Shown: positions 36,782-45,671 of the stretch, piece by piece | How the letters are laid out: each line of letters opens with the position of its first letter | Numbering within the stretch: the stretch's first letter is position 1 | Source of the DNA: Cellulophaga sp. F20128 | GTDB lineage: Bacteria; Bacteroidota; Bacteroidia; Flavobacteriales; Flavobacteriaceae | Reading direction: 5' to 3' | Assembly: GCF_023015805.1 (NCBI RefSeq) | Contig: NZ_JALKBA010000002.1 | Span: forward strand, 407,515 to 471,514 | DNA length: 64,000 nt | Position numbers and translations under genes: made by a program | The notes under the pieces: model-generated | Told to the model about the DNA's origin: nothing | The model's input: the letters and a program-made list of their open reading frames with translations, nothing else | The model's database searches: none

Positions 36782-37843
36782 ATGAAATTAGGTTTTGGTT
36801 TGTATAGGCACATGCTTACGGTAGATAATTACAGATTTGCAAAGCAATGTGGGGCCACACATTTGGTAATTCATTTGGTCGATTATTTTGGCCACGCTCA
36901 GAAGGATGAAGATAGCAATCAGCCTGTAGGGAAATCAGAAGGCTGGGGCAAGGCTGGCATAGGAACGCCTATTTGGAGTGTTGAAGAACTTATTGCAATA
37001 AAAAAAGAAATCAATGCTCAGGGATTAGTATTAGAAGCCATTGAAAATTTTGATCCTTCGCATTGGCATGATATCCTTTTAGATGGCCCTAAAAAGAAGG
37101 CGCAAATGGAAGACATAAAACAGTTAATCCGCAATGTAGGAGCTGCTGGAATTCCCAATTTTGGTTATAATTTTTCAATTGCAGGAGTAGCTTCTCGTTC
37201 ACAAGGAGCCTATGCCAGAGGCGGGGCAATGTCTGTTGGAATGGAAGGGGTAGACGAGACACCCATACCTAATGGAATGGCTTGGAATATGGTGTATGAT
37301 GAAAATGCTCCAGAGGGCACAATAGCAAAAATTAGTCACGCAGAATTGTGGAGTAGATTACAGTATTTTTTGGATGAGATAATACCGGTAGCAGAAGAAG
37401 CAGGGGTATCTATGGCAGCACACCCCGATGATCCTCCTATGCCTTATGTTAGAGATACACCGCGTTTGGTGTATCAACCAGATTTGTATCAAAAATTAAT
37501 CGATATGAAACCGAGCAAGGCAAATAAGCTAGAATTTTGTTTGGGTTCCTTGTCAGAAATGACAGAAGGTGATGTGTATGAGGCTACTGATCAGTACAGT
37601 AAACAAGATAAAATATCTTATATCCACTTTAGAAATGTAGTAGGGAAAGTACCCACTTATAAAGAGGTTTTTGTAGATGAAGGGGATATTGATATGATTC
37701 GGATTCTCCGAATTTTAAAGAAAAATAACTATCAAGGGGTACTTATTCCAGATCATACACCGCAAATGACCTGTGACGCGCCTTGGTATGCAGGTATGGC
37801 TTATGCTATGGGCTATATGAAAGCAGCTATGAAATTGGTGTAG
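36782..37843 (+). CDS. UxuA-family mannonate dehydratase paralog
   Basis: 353-aa TIM-barrel protein related to UxuA but shorter than the copy at 34554. The putative metal ligands are kept: HPDDPP with His214, EFCLGSLSE, YIHFRN and LIPDHTPQM. The N-terminus (MKLGFGLYRHMLTVDNYRFAKQ) and the insert KSEGWGKAGIG differ from canonical UxuA. It may act on mannonate or on another aldonate released from the same glycan. It is divergent from the uronate operon and followed after 500 bases by a dioxygenase gene. Confidence 0.8.
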   Translation: MKLGFGLYRHMLTVDNYRFAKQCGATHLVIHLVDYFGHAQKDEDSNQPVGKSEGWGKAGIGTPIWSVEELIAIKKEINAQGLVLEAIENFDPSHWHDILLDGPKKKAQMEDIKQLIRNVGAAGIPNFGYNFSIAGVASRSQGAYARGGAMSVGMEGVDETPIPNGMAWNMVYDENAPEGTIAKISHAELWSRLQYFLDEIIPVAEEAGVSMAAHPDDPPMPYVRDTPRLVYQPDLYQKLIDMKPSKANKLEFCLGSLSEMTEGDVYEATDQYSKQDKISYIHFRNVVGKVPTYKEVFVDEGDIDMIRILRILKKNNYQGVLIPDHTPQMTCDAPWYAGMAYAMGYMKAAMKLV

Positions 37844-38347
37844 TTGCGAGGAATATATAAAAAATTTGATATCTAACTTTATTTTTGATTTGAGTTGTTT
37901 AAGACAAAATGATAATCTTTAAATTGCTAATGAAATTACATATTGTAATACAATTATAGTTCCTAAGTTGAAAAGAAGTAAAACTAGCATTGGCCTAATT
38001 TAATCCGTAAATGGTTTTATTGTATGTGACAGTTTAATAAAGCGGTTACTATGTGGAAGGGCTAAGGCCCATAGATAAAAACAACGGAAGGGTGCTATTT
38101 ATCTAGGTGCCCCACAGAACAAGAAAATAAAGAAACCATAGAACAGTAAGGTAGGAGTTTTTTAAAAGAAGTTACTGATTTTGGTAAGACTATCAACCTA
38201 GGGAAGGATGTGTTTTTGCTACTAGAATAAGTACAAATACAGGTAGTCCTAGAAGATAAACTATATAAAATAAGCTAAGACACATATGCTATACTAATAT
38301 CTAATTAGAAACGCTAAATAAGTCAAACAAAATTTAAGTCATTAGTT
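37844..38347. other. Intergenic region, possible decayed gene
   Basis: About 500 bases with no intact gene. Around 38170-38270 a plus-strand frame reads DFGKTINLGKDVFLLLE, then a stop, then VVLEDKLYKIS, which could be the remains of a secreted-enzyme gene. The evidence is weak. No terminator or clear promoter was found. Confidence 0.35.
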
Positions 38348-39229
38348 ATGTCAAAGGTTAGAGATTTAGCAGATTACCATGAATGTATTTCCAAGCTTTT
38401 TAAGCAACCTGCATCTAAAGAAGAGTGGGAGCAATATAAGTTAACTGAAGATCAGTTGGCGTATTATAATGAGTATGGTCACTTATCGGGAATTAAATTA
38501 TTGGAAGAATGGCAGGTAGATGCTTTAAACAAAGAATTAGCTGAAATTAGGGATCCCAATCATCCTGCACATCATTTATTTTATGAGTTTCATAGTAATG
38601 AATCATCAGATGCCAATTCCGTTTTATTTCATTCGTTAGGGCATTGGCGTATTTCAGAGGGGTTTCACGATGCTATATGGAACCCTGCATTTGTTATGGC
38701 AGCCAGTCAATTGTTGGGAAATAAACCGGTTCGTTTTTGGCATGATCAATTGTTTTGTAAACCAGCAAAGCATGGAGGCGTAGTTGCTTGGCATCAAGAT
38801 TATTCATACTGGACTCGTACAACGGCCATGCAACACCTCACATGTTGGACCGGTTTGGATGATGCTAGCACCGAAAATGGTTGCTTGCATTATGTTCCTA
38901 AAAGTCACAACTGGGGTTTGCTAGAGAAGCCAGAATTGGCAGGAAATATGAACGGATTGTTAGCCTCCTTAACAGCAGAGCAGAAAAAAGAATTTCAGCC
39001 CATCCCAATTGAGCTCAAGAAAGGATTTGCTACTTTTCACCATCCACTAATGGTTCATGGTTCTTATGAAAATAAGTCAGCGAGAAGCAGAAGAGCTTTT
39101 GTATTGAATGTTTTTGCAGATGGAACAATTAGTAATACAGATGATGAATTATTGCAAGGTGTTCCGGTGATTGGCAAAGGGAAGAAAATGGAAGGTAAAT
39201 TTTTTCCGCTGATATATACTGCAGATTAA
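38348..39229 (+). CDS. Phytanoyl-CoA dioxygenase (PhyH) family protein
   Basis: 293-aa Fe(II)/2-oxoglutarate-dependent oxygenase. The iron ligands are visible: HxD in WHQDYSYW (His149, Asp151) and a distal His237 in MVHGS, with the 2-oxoglutarate-binding Arg in the following RSRRAFVLN. Between them, GLDDASTENGCLHYVPKSHNWG is typical of the family. These enzymes hydroxylate small metabolites. The partner substrate is unknown; proximity to the UxuA-like gene suggests, but does not prove, a link to sugar-acid metabolism. Cytoplasmic, no signal peptide. Confidence 0.85.
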   Translation: MSKVRDLADYHECISKLFKQPASKEEWEQYKLTEDQLAYYNEYGHLSGIKLLEEWQVDALNKELAEIRDPNHPAHHLFYEFHSNESSDANSVLFHSLGHWRISEGFHDAIWNPAFVMAASQLLGNKPVRFWHDQLFCKPAKHGGVVAWHQDYSYWTRTTAMQHLTCWTGLDDASTENGCLHYVPKSHNWGLLEKPELAGNMNGLLASLTAEQKKEFQPIPIELKKGFATFHHPLMVHGSYENKSARSRRAFVLNVFADGTISNTDDELLQGVPVIGKGKKMEGKFFPLIYTAD

Positions 39230-39350
39230 TTAGAACTCATTGTTATCAAAATGATACTCTAAATGTAGGCAGTAAAGAACAGAGGCAATTGTTTTCTGAA
39301 CATGGGTTATATTATTTTTATATCTTTTAGGCTAACACGAAAACTTACCT

Positions 39351-42308
39351 ATGAAGTTACGCATTTCATTTTTTTTCTGTTTTTGTTTTATCATGAATGG
39401 GCTTGCCCAAAAAGAGGCTGCAATATGGTATTTTGGTAGTAATGCTGGCTTGGATTTTAACAGTGGAGCTCCTGTAGCGCTCACAGATGGTGCTATGTTT
39501 ACAAGAGAAGGATGTGCTACTATATCTGATAGCAATGGTACGCTTTTGTTCTATACCAATGGTGTAACGGTATGGAGTCGCAATCATAATCCAATGCCAA
39601 ATGGATTTGGTTTATTTGGACATGAATCTAGTACACAGGCTGCAATAATTATTCCTTATGTAGGCATTCCTAATTCCTACATAATCTTTACGTTAGACCA
39701 AGGAGGAGAGGGGAAAGGTCTTAATTACAGTATCGTAGATATGTCATTAAACGGTGGACTAGGAGATGTGACAACCAAGAACACCCATTTATCTGTCGAT
39801 GTTACCGAAAAAATAACCGCAGTAAAACATACCAATGGTACCGATATTTGGGTAGTTACTCACCGGTACAAAAGTAACGAGTTTTTAGCATATTTGGTTA
39901 CGGCATCTGGAGTTTCAGCAACACCAGTTATTACGGCTGTAGGAGAAGTACATACTGGCGATTATGGTGGTATTGGTAGTCTTGGGTCTATGAAAGCCTC
40001 TCCGAATGGAGAATTTATAGCGTTAACAACATACAGTTCTTATGTGCATGAAGTTTTTCGGTTTAATTCTACAACGGGTGTTCTAAGTAATCCTTTAAAT
40101 TTAGAAAGCTTTTTTGATACTAGGTTGCCAAGTGATGATTTTAAACCAGATATTGCCTATGGTGTAGAGTTTTCCCCAGACAATACTAAAATTTATTACA
40201 CTATTGGATCATATCCAAATCCTTATGTTCGTGAAACTTCTATCTATCAATTGGATATTTCAAATTACGATTTAACTACTATCTTAGGGACAGCAATACA
40301 AATTACACCTACTATTCCAGGTAGCTATGGGGCAATGCAATTGGGTCTAGATGGTAAAATTTATGTCGCAAATTCAGGTGAGAATTATTTAAGTGTAATT
40401 AAAAATCCAAATAGTTCTGCTACAGACTGTGATTTTGAGCTTGAAGCAATTCAAATTTCTCCGGGGTCAAGTTTGTTTGGTCTCCCTCAGTTTATTACCT
40501 CCTATTTTAATTTAGGAATAGAAGCAGTAAATTTTTGTTTCGGAGATAGTACGGAATTTGGTGTATATTCTCGTGATCCCATTGTTGGTATATTGTGGGA
40601 TTTTGGTGATGGAGTTACCAGTATTTTAGAAAATCCAAGCCATAATTATACTGTTCCTGGAGAATATACTGTCACTGCATTGATTACCACTGCTACCACA
40701 AGTAAAACAGAGACACGGGAAATTACCATTTACGATGTTCCTACGGCTAATGCACCAACGAATTATGAAGTTTGTAGTTTACAGGATATCGTTGAATTTG
40801 ATTTGTCTTTAAAAGATGCTGAAGTTTTGGGGAGTCAGTCTGCCACAGATTTCTCTATAACTTATTTCAAAAGTCAGTTAGAAGCCGAAGAAAACTGTGT
40901 TGATCCGTTGCCAAAATTATATTCAAATACATATCCTATAGAAACCGTATATGCACGAATAGAAAATGCGAATAGCAGTTTGTGTTATCAGATAAGTTCT
41001 TTTGATTTAATTGTAAAGAAAGCGGCTGTTTTACACCCTGTTGCAGACTGGACGGCTTGTGATTCAAATTCAGACGGTTTTTATAATTTTGATGTGAGCC
41101 AAAAAGATGTAGAAGTACTAAATGGACAATATGCTACTGAATTTAGGGTGCAATATTTTGAAACTTTGGCAGATGCGGTCGGGAACACCAATGCGGTTGC
41201 AACAAATTATCAAAACACGAGTAATCGGCAAGAGCTCTATTTTAGGATTCACAATATCACGGATCCTGAGTGTTTTGAAACGGGAAGTTTTACCATAGAA
41301 GTTATTCCTGCAATTATAGCAAATACCCCGAGCAATATCCTGGTCTGTGATACCGATCTCACTAATGATGGTTTTACCACTTTTAATTTAGAAAACAAGG
41401 ATACGGAAGTATTGGGGGGGCAAAATAGCGCAAATTTTAATATTGATTATTATGCATCTCAGGAAGATGCGAACATCCGTAGCAATCCTTTAGATAAAGT
41501 AAGTTATACTAATGCAGAGGCATTCCAAGAAACCATTTATGCTAGGATAGAACCTATTGATTGGACAAATTGTTATGAAACCACCAGCTTTATCATAACG
41601 GTCAATTTACGACCACAACCACCCTTAAATAATCAGTATGTAATCTGTGCAGATAGTCCCAATCCAACAATTGATGGTGGAGATTTTGAAACATGGGAAT
41701 GGTATGATGAATTAGGAAATATTTTAAGTGGTAATCAGTTTTTTACGGTAACTGAATTGGGTGTGCATAGTTTGCGAGTAACGCAAACAACAAATGGACT
41801 ATCCTGTGAAAATACGGTAAGCTTTGTAGTTGTATCTTCAGATCTTCCAGAAGATTTTAAGGTGAATAATAGTGGTTTTTCTGACTTAGTAACTTTAGAA
41901 GTAGAAGTAAATGGCTTTGGTGATTTTGAATATTCAGTGGATGGTATTAATTATCAAGATAGTAGTGTAATTACGGTATATCCTGGGGTATATACCGTTT
42001 CTGTTCGGGATAAATTGCTCTGTAGAACATTAAGTAAGGAAGTAATTGCTTTGGGATATCAGAAGTTTTTTACACCCAATGGAGATACCATTAATGAATA
42101 TTGGAATATATCAGGAGCAGAATATTTCCCTGACGCTCAAATTTTTATATTCGATAGAATTGGTAAAGTAATAAAACAGATGAAACCAAATGACTTGGGT
42201 TGGGATGGTACCTATTCAGGAAAGCCATTGCCAGAATCTGATTATTGGTTTAGTTTTCAGCAAAGTGATGGTAAAAAGTACAGCGGACACTTTACACTCA
42301 AGCGGTAA
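39351..42308 (+). CDS. T9SS type B sorted protein with beta-propeller-like region and PKD domain
   Basis: 985-aa secreted protein with a signal peptide ending near NGLAQ. Residues about 22-385 have repeated propeller-like strands (KASPNGEFIALTTY, EFSPDNTKIYYTIG, QLGLDGKIYVANSG). A PKD domain lies at about 395-470 (ILWDFGDGVTSILENPSHNY). Three tandem repeats of about 90 aa follow, each with a [K/Q]DxEVLxxQ motif. The C-terminal about 85 residues (FFTPNGDTINEYWNI, IFDRIGKVI, WDGTYSGKPLPESDYWF) form the gliding-motility-associated CHU_C domain that directs type IX secretion (type B sorting). A cell-surface or released adhesin-like role is likely. Confidence 0.92.
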   Translation: MKLRISFFFCFCFIMNGLAQKEAAIWYFGSNAGLDFNSGAPVALTDGAMFTREGCATISDSNGTLLFYTNGVTVWSRNHNPMPNGFGLFGHESSTQAAIIIPYVGIPNSYIIFTLDQGGEGKGLNYSIVDMSLNGGLGDVTTKNTHLSVDVTEKITAVKHTNGTDIWVVTHRYKSNEFLAYLVTASGVSATPVITAVGEVHTGDYGGIGSLGSMKASPNGEFIALTTYSSYVHEVFRFNSTTGVLSNPLNLESFFDTRLPSDDFKPDIAYGVEFSPDNTKIYYTIGSYPNPYVRETSIYQLDISNYDLTTILGTAIQITPTIPGSYGAMQLGLDGKIYVANSGENYLSVIKNPNSSATDCDFELEAIQISPGSSLFGLPQFITSYFNLGIEAVNFCFGDSTEFGVYSRDPIVGILWDFGDGVTSILENPSHNYTVPGEYTVTALITTATTSKTETREITIYDVPTANAPTNYEVCSLQDIVEFDLSLKDAEVLGSQSATDFSITYFKSQLEAEENCVDPLPKLYSNTYPIETVYARIENANSSLCYQISSFDLIVKKAAVLHPVADWTACDSNSDGFYNFDVSQKDVEVLNGQYATEFRVQYFETLADAVGNTNAVATNYQNTSNRQELYFRIHNITDPECFETGSFTIEVIPAIIANTPSNILVCDTDLTNDGFTTFNLENKDTEVLGGQNSANFNIDYYASQEDANIRSNPLDKVSYTNAEAFQETIYARIEPIDWTNCYETTSFIITVNLRPQPPLNNQYVICADSPNPTIDGGDFETWEWYDELGNILSGNQFFTVTELGVHSLRVTQTTNGLSCENTVSFVVVSSDLPEDFKVNNSGFSDLVTLEVEVNGFGDFEYSVDGINYQDSSVITVYPGVYTVSVRDKLLCRTLSKEVIALGYQKFFTPNGDTINEYWNISGAEYFPDAQIFIFDRIGKVIKQMKPNDLGWDGTYSGKPLPESDYWFSFQQSDGKKYSGHFTLKR

Positions 42309-42429
42309 GGAGTTTTTAGTACTATTAACCCTCAGTTTTTGTTTTGAATAGTTTAGTCAGATGAAAAGTGACTTTGTTGATTTACCTGGTTTACCAATAA
42401 TAGACTAAAAATTATTCATAATTATCATC

Positions 42430-42474
42430 TATGATATTTGTCATATTTCAAACGAACAAAGACCAGTATATTTG
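42430..42474 (+). promoter_or_regulatory. Fnr-like box and -7 element upstream of hemN
   Basis: TGATATTTGTCA (42432-42443) differs from the Fnr core TGAT-N4-ATCA at one base. A Bacteroidota-type -7 element TATATTTG (42467-42474) follows, ending 36.5 bases after the box centre. This puts the box near -42, the classic activator position. The 14-mer TATGATATTTGTCA occurs again at 44943-44956. Confidence 0.7.
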
Positions 42475-42493
42475 ACTTAAATATACCCCATAA

Positions 42494-43855
42494 ATGTGCA
42501 ATTTAGTTCAGAAATACAATATCCCCGGACCACGTTATACCAGTTATCCAACAGTTCCATATTGGAATGATGCTACTTTTTCAGGCAAACAATGGAAAGA
42601 AACACTTGTGAAATCCTTTAAAGAAAGCAATCAAAAAGAAGGTATAAGCTTATACATACACCTGCCTTTTTGTGAGAGTCTATGTACCTTTTGTGGTTGT
42701 CACAAGAGAATAACGAAACGGCATGAGGTAGAAACGCCATATATAAATACGGTGCTAAAAGAATGGCAATTGTATTGTGATATGTTACCTGAAAGGCCTA
42801 TCGTAAAAGAATTGCATTTGGGTGGGGGGACGCCTACTTTTTTTACACCACAAAATTTACAAGAACTTATTAGGGGTGTTTTTAGAAAAGCAGATAGGGC
42901 AGCAACCTATGAGTTTAGTTTTGAAGGGCACCCCAACAATACCACAAAAGAACATTTGCAATCCTTGTATGATGTTGGTTTTAGACGTGTAAGCTTTGGA
43001 GTGCAAGATTACAATGAAAGAGTACAGAAAGCAATACATAGAATACAGCCTTTTAGCAATGTAAAAAATGTGACCCAATGGGCTAGAGAAATTGGCTATA
43101 CCTCTATTGGTCATGATCTAATTTTTGGATTGCCGTTTCAGACCCTAGCGCACGTAGAAGAAACTATTTTAAAGACGAAGGAATTACTGCCAGACCGATT
43201 AGCATTTTATAGTTATGCGCACGTACCTTGGATAAAAGGAAACGGACAGCGAGGGTATAAAGATGAAGATTTGCCAAAAGCTACCGAGAAAAGAGAGCAG
43301 TATGAGAAAGGAAAACAATTGCTTGCAGAGGTAGGGTATACGGAAATAGGGATGGATCATTTTGCTTTAGAATCAGACAACCTAAAGAAAGCATTAGACG
43401 AGGGCGCTTTACATCGGAATTTCATGGGGTACACAGCGTCTAAGACACAGGTAATGATAGGTTTAGGTGTCTCTAGTATTAGTGATAGCTGGTATAGCTT
43501 TGCTCAAAATGTAAAAAGTTTAGAAGAATACAATCATTTGGTTTTTAATGATATCATTCCCATCTATAGAGGGCATATTTTAACACAAGAAGATCGTATA
43601 ATACGAAAACATATTTTAAATTTGATGTGTAGGTTGGAAACTTCTTGGAGTAACAAAAATGAAGAATTTATGCAGTTAGCAGAAACTTTAAATAGGTTGC
43701 AAGAAATGGAGTTAGATGGCCTAATTGAAATTTCTCCTTCCAAGCTTACAGTTTTAGAGAAAGGCCGACCTTTTGTTAGAAATGTATGTATGGCCTTTGA
43801 TACCTTATTACATCAAAAAACACCACAAACTAGATTATTTTCTATGACTGTTTAA
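42494..43855 (+). CDS. hemN: Oxygen-independent coproporphyrinogen III oxidase HemN
   Basis: 453-aa radical SAM enzyme that oxidatively decarboxylates coproporphyrinogen III to protoporphyrinogen IX without oxygen. The iron-sulfur motif HLPFCESLCTFCGC gives Cys60, Cys64, Cys67 and Cys69, and the N-terminal PGPRYTSYPT is a HemN hallmark. The SAM-binding LHLGGGTPTFF and the C-terminal HemN domain are present. Length is normal for true HemN rather than HemW. An Fnr-like promoter lies directly upstream and a universal stress protein gene follows 22 bases later, which fits microaerobic induction. Confidence 0.95.
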   Translation: MCNLVQKYNIPGPRYTSYPTVPYWNDATFSGKQWKETLVKSFKESNQKEGISLYIHLPFCESLCTFCGCHKRITKRHEVETPYINTVLKEWQLYCDMLPERPIVKELHLGGGTPTFFTPQNLQELIRGVFRKADRAATYEFSFEGHPNNTTKEHLQSLYDVGFRRVSFGVQDYNERVQKAIHRIQPFSNVKNVTQWAREIGYTSIGHDLIFGLPFQTLAHVEETILKTKELLPDRLAFYSYAHVPWIKGNGQRGYKDEDLPKATEKREQYEKGKQLLAEVGYTEIGMDHFALESDNLKKALDEGALHRNFMGYTASKTQVMIGLGVSSISDSWYSFAQNVKSLEEYNHLVFNDIIPIYRGHILTQEDRIIRKHILNLMCRLETSWSNKNEEFMQLAETLNRLQEMELDGLIEISPSKLTVLEKGRPFVRNVCMAFDTLLHQKTPQTRLFSMTV

Positions 43856-43877
43856 TACTAATCTTTAATTACAAAGT

Positions 43878-44696
43878 ATGAAAAAAATTATTGTACCCGT
43901 AGACTTTTCAGAACAATCTAATAATGCTTTAAAAGTCGCAGCATCATTGGCATCAAAACACAAGGCAGAAATTATTGTTTTGCACATGCTAGAGTTGTCT
44001 TCAACTATGATTTCTTCAGAAGGTATGCCTCAAGAACAAGTTGTGTTTTTATTAAAACTAACAGAAAAAAGGCTTAATAAGTTTTTAGACAAATCATTTT
44101 TAAAGGATATTAGCGTAACCCCTATAATAAAGCATTATAAAGTATTTAGTGAAGTAAATGAGGTGGCAGAAAAGCATGGAGCAGACTTAATTGTTATGGG
44201 GTCCCATGGGGTTGATGGCTTAGAAGAAATATTTGTTGGTAGTAATACGGAACGTGTAGTACGGAACGCTACAATACCTGTATTGGTTATAAAGGAGAAA
44301 ATCGAAAACTTTGTTGTAGACTCTATTGTGTTTGCTTCAAATTTTAAAGTCGAAAATTTAATTGCTTTCCATAAAGTAAAAACCTTTGCCGAGCTGTTAA
44401 ATGCAGAAGTTAACTATGTGTATATAAATACACCAGGTGATAATTTTCTAAGTACCGAAGATGCTTATTCTAGAATTGCAGCCTTTATCTCAGAGGCAAA
44501 TGTGGGTATAGAAGTAGAAATTTATAATGACTATACGGTTGAAAAAGGAATATTAAATTATAGTGCCACAACCAATGCCGATTTAATAGCGATGTCTACC
44601 CATGGACGCAAGGGAATTTCTCATTTCTTTATGGGGAGTATTGGAGAAGATGTAGTGAACCACGCTAGTATACCTGTGGTAACTTTTAAAATATAA
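43878..44696 (+). CDS. Tandem-domain universal stress protein
   Basis: 272-aa cytoplasmic protein with two UspA domains. The first starts IIVPVDFSEQSNNALKVA and ends with the nucleotide-binding pattern MGSHGVDGLEEIFVGSNTE. The second ends MSTHGRKGISHFFMGSIGE. Both glycine-rich motifs suggest ATP binding. It sits 22 bases after hemN, so it probably shares the Fnr-like promoter. A hairpin follows its stop at 44701-44725. Confidence 0.92.
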   Translation: MKKIIVPVDFSEQSNNALKVAASLASKHKAEIIVLHMLELSSTMISSEGMPQEQVVFLLKLTEKRLNKFLDKSFLKDISVTPIIKHYKVFSEVNEVAEKHGADLIVMGSHGVDGLEEIFVGSNTERVVRNATIPVLVIKEKIENFVVDSIVFASNFKVENLIAFHKVKTFAELLNAEVNYVYINTPGDNFLSTEDAYSRIAAFISEANVGIEVEIYNDYTVEKGILNYSATTNADLIAMSTHGRKGISHFFMGSIGEDVVNHASIPVVTFKI

Positions 44697-44700
44697 GGTA

Positions 44701-44725
44701 GAAGTAGGTTGTAAAAACCTACTTC
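44701..44725. terminator. Hairpin after the hemN-usp operon
   Basis: GAAGTAGGTT (44701-44710) pairs perfectly with AACCTACTTC (44716-44725) around a 5-base loop. The T-tract is poor, but the position between convergent genes supports a terminator. Confidence 0.65.
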
Positions 44726-44751
44726 ATTGAAGTACTATCATAAACAATTGC

Positions 44752-44883
44752 TTATTCGCTTTTCTTTTTACTTTTCATTAAAAAACTAAGCACAATAGCA
44801 ACAAGTACGATACATACTAAAGCAAAAATAGCAATCATTATTTTACCATTGCTAAGGTTAGATAGGATAATCGATAAATTCAT
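44752..44883 (-). CDS. Small single-pass membrane protein, 43 aa
   Basis: An open frame of 43 codons plus stop starts with ATG at 44883 on the minus strand. The product MNLSIILSNLSNGKIM continues into a hydrophobic helix (IAIFALVCIVLVAIVLSFLM) and a lysine-rich tail KSKKKSE, so it is a one-helix inner-membrane protein. An Fnr-like box with a correctly spaced -7 element (44914-44956) lies upstream, strong circumstantial support that the gene is real. The family was not recognised; small membrane proteins of this kind accompany terminal oxidases or other membrane complexes. Confidence 0.7.
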   Translation of the reverse strand: MNLSIILSNLSNGKIMIAIFALVCIVLVAIVLSFLMKSKKKSE

Positions 44884-44913
44884 TTTTTGGCGGTTTAAAT
44901 ACGTTTAACGCTG

Positions 44914-44956
44914 TAAAGATAGTACGTATCATTTGCTCTAAATATGATATTTGTCA
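44914..44956 (-). promoter_or_regulatory. Fnr-like box and -7 element upstream of a small membrane protein gene
   Basis: TGATATTTGTCA lies at 44945-44956 as read on the plus strand. On the minus strand, TATCTTTA (44914-44921) fits TAnnTTTA, and its 3' end is 36.5 bases from the box centre, the same spacing as at hemN. It would drive the 43-aa gene starting at 44883. Confidence 0.65.
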
Positions 44957-44977
44957 GTTTTAATTCAACTGTGTTTA

Positions 44978-45154
44978 TTATATTTCAATTGCAGAGATCC
45001 AAAGGCCTATTAATAAGATAACAATAATACTAAGAACTATTATAAATGCAATAATTGTGGTTTTGTCCTTTTGCATTAAGTAATTCCTTGTTTTTTGGTT
45101 TTTCTCTTTTACAAATTGAAAGTCTTCTTGTCCTTGCTTTAAGTCCTTTTTCAT
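44978..45154 (-). CDS. Small single-pass membrane protein, 58 aa
   Basis: 58 codons plus stop from ATG at 45154. A charged N-terminus (MKKDLKQGQEDFQFVKEKNQKTRNYL) precedes one long hydrophobic helix (TTIIAFIIVLSIIVILLIGLW) and a short tail. It is predicted to be an inner-membrane protein with a cytoplasmic charged head. Family not recognised. It lies between the 43-aa gene and the divergent YtxH operon. Coding status rests on composition and position only. Confidence 0.6.
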   Translation of the reverse strand: MKKDLKQGQEDFQFVKEKNQKTRNYLMQKDKTTIIAFIIVLSIIVILLIGLWISAIEI

Positions 45155-45233
45155 ATTTTTTTTAATTTTATTAATCCTGTTTACAATACTATATAAATTC
45201 TCTTTTTATTATTAATGCAATAGGTGAAAAAGC

Positions 45234-45263
45234 TAACTCATACGCTGTGTTTCATATGAGTTA
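45234..45263. promoter_or_regulatory. Inverted repeat upstream of the ytxH operon
   Basis: TAACTCATA (45234-45242) and TATGAGTTA (45255-45263) form a perfect 9-bp inverted repeat with a 12-base spacer. It lies about 80 bases before the YtxH gene and 80 bases from the divergent 58-aa gene. It could be an operator; there is no T-tract to suggest a terminator. Confidence 0.45.
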
Positions 45264-45341
45264 CCTTTTACATCATTTACGTTAATACAAGTGCTTTAGT
45301 ATTAGGAACTTTGTCGTAGTAACACATAAAAACATAAAATC

Positions 45342-45671
45342 ATGAGTAATAACAGTAACACATTATTAGGAGTATTAACAGGAACCGCAATAGGGGTAAC
45401 CTTAGGAATTTTGTTTGCTCCAGATAAGGGGGTAAATACCCGTAAAAAATTGGTAGATGAAGCCGTAGCAACCAAGGATTCTATAACAGATAGAGCCTTA
45501 GAGTTAAGAGATACTGTAGTTTCTTCAGTGGAATCAAACAAAGATACTTTAGATGCCAAATTAGAATCTATAATGTCAGATGCAAGCTATAAAGCAGAAG
45601 ATGTAATTGGTCAGTTAGAGTTGAAATTAAAAGAATTGAAAGCTAAGAATAAGAAATTGCAAAAATCATAA
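45342..45671 (+). CDS. YtxH domain-containing protein
   Basis: 109-aa protein with an N-terminal glycine-rich membrane segment (LLGVLTGTAIGVTLGILFAPDKG), the YtxH signature. A long helical, charged tail (about 30-109) follows, rich in alternating K and E and ending in LKELKAKNKKLQKS, probably coiled coil. In Bacteroidota it is typically linked to envelope stress. Its stop overlaps the start of the next gene (TAATG), showing coupling. Confidence 0.88.
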   Translation: MSNNSNTLLGVLTGTAIGVTLGILFAPDKGVNTRKKLVDEAVATKDSITDRALELRDTVVSSVESNKDTLDAKLESIMSDASYKAEDVIGQLELKLKELKAKNKKLQKS

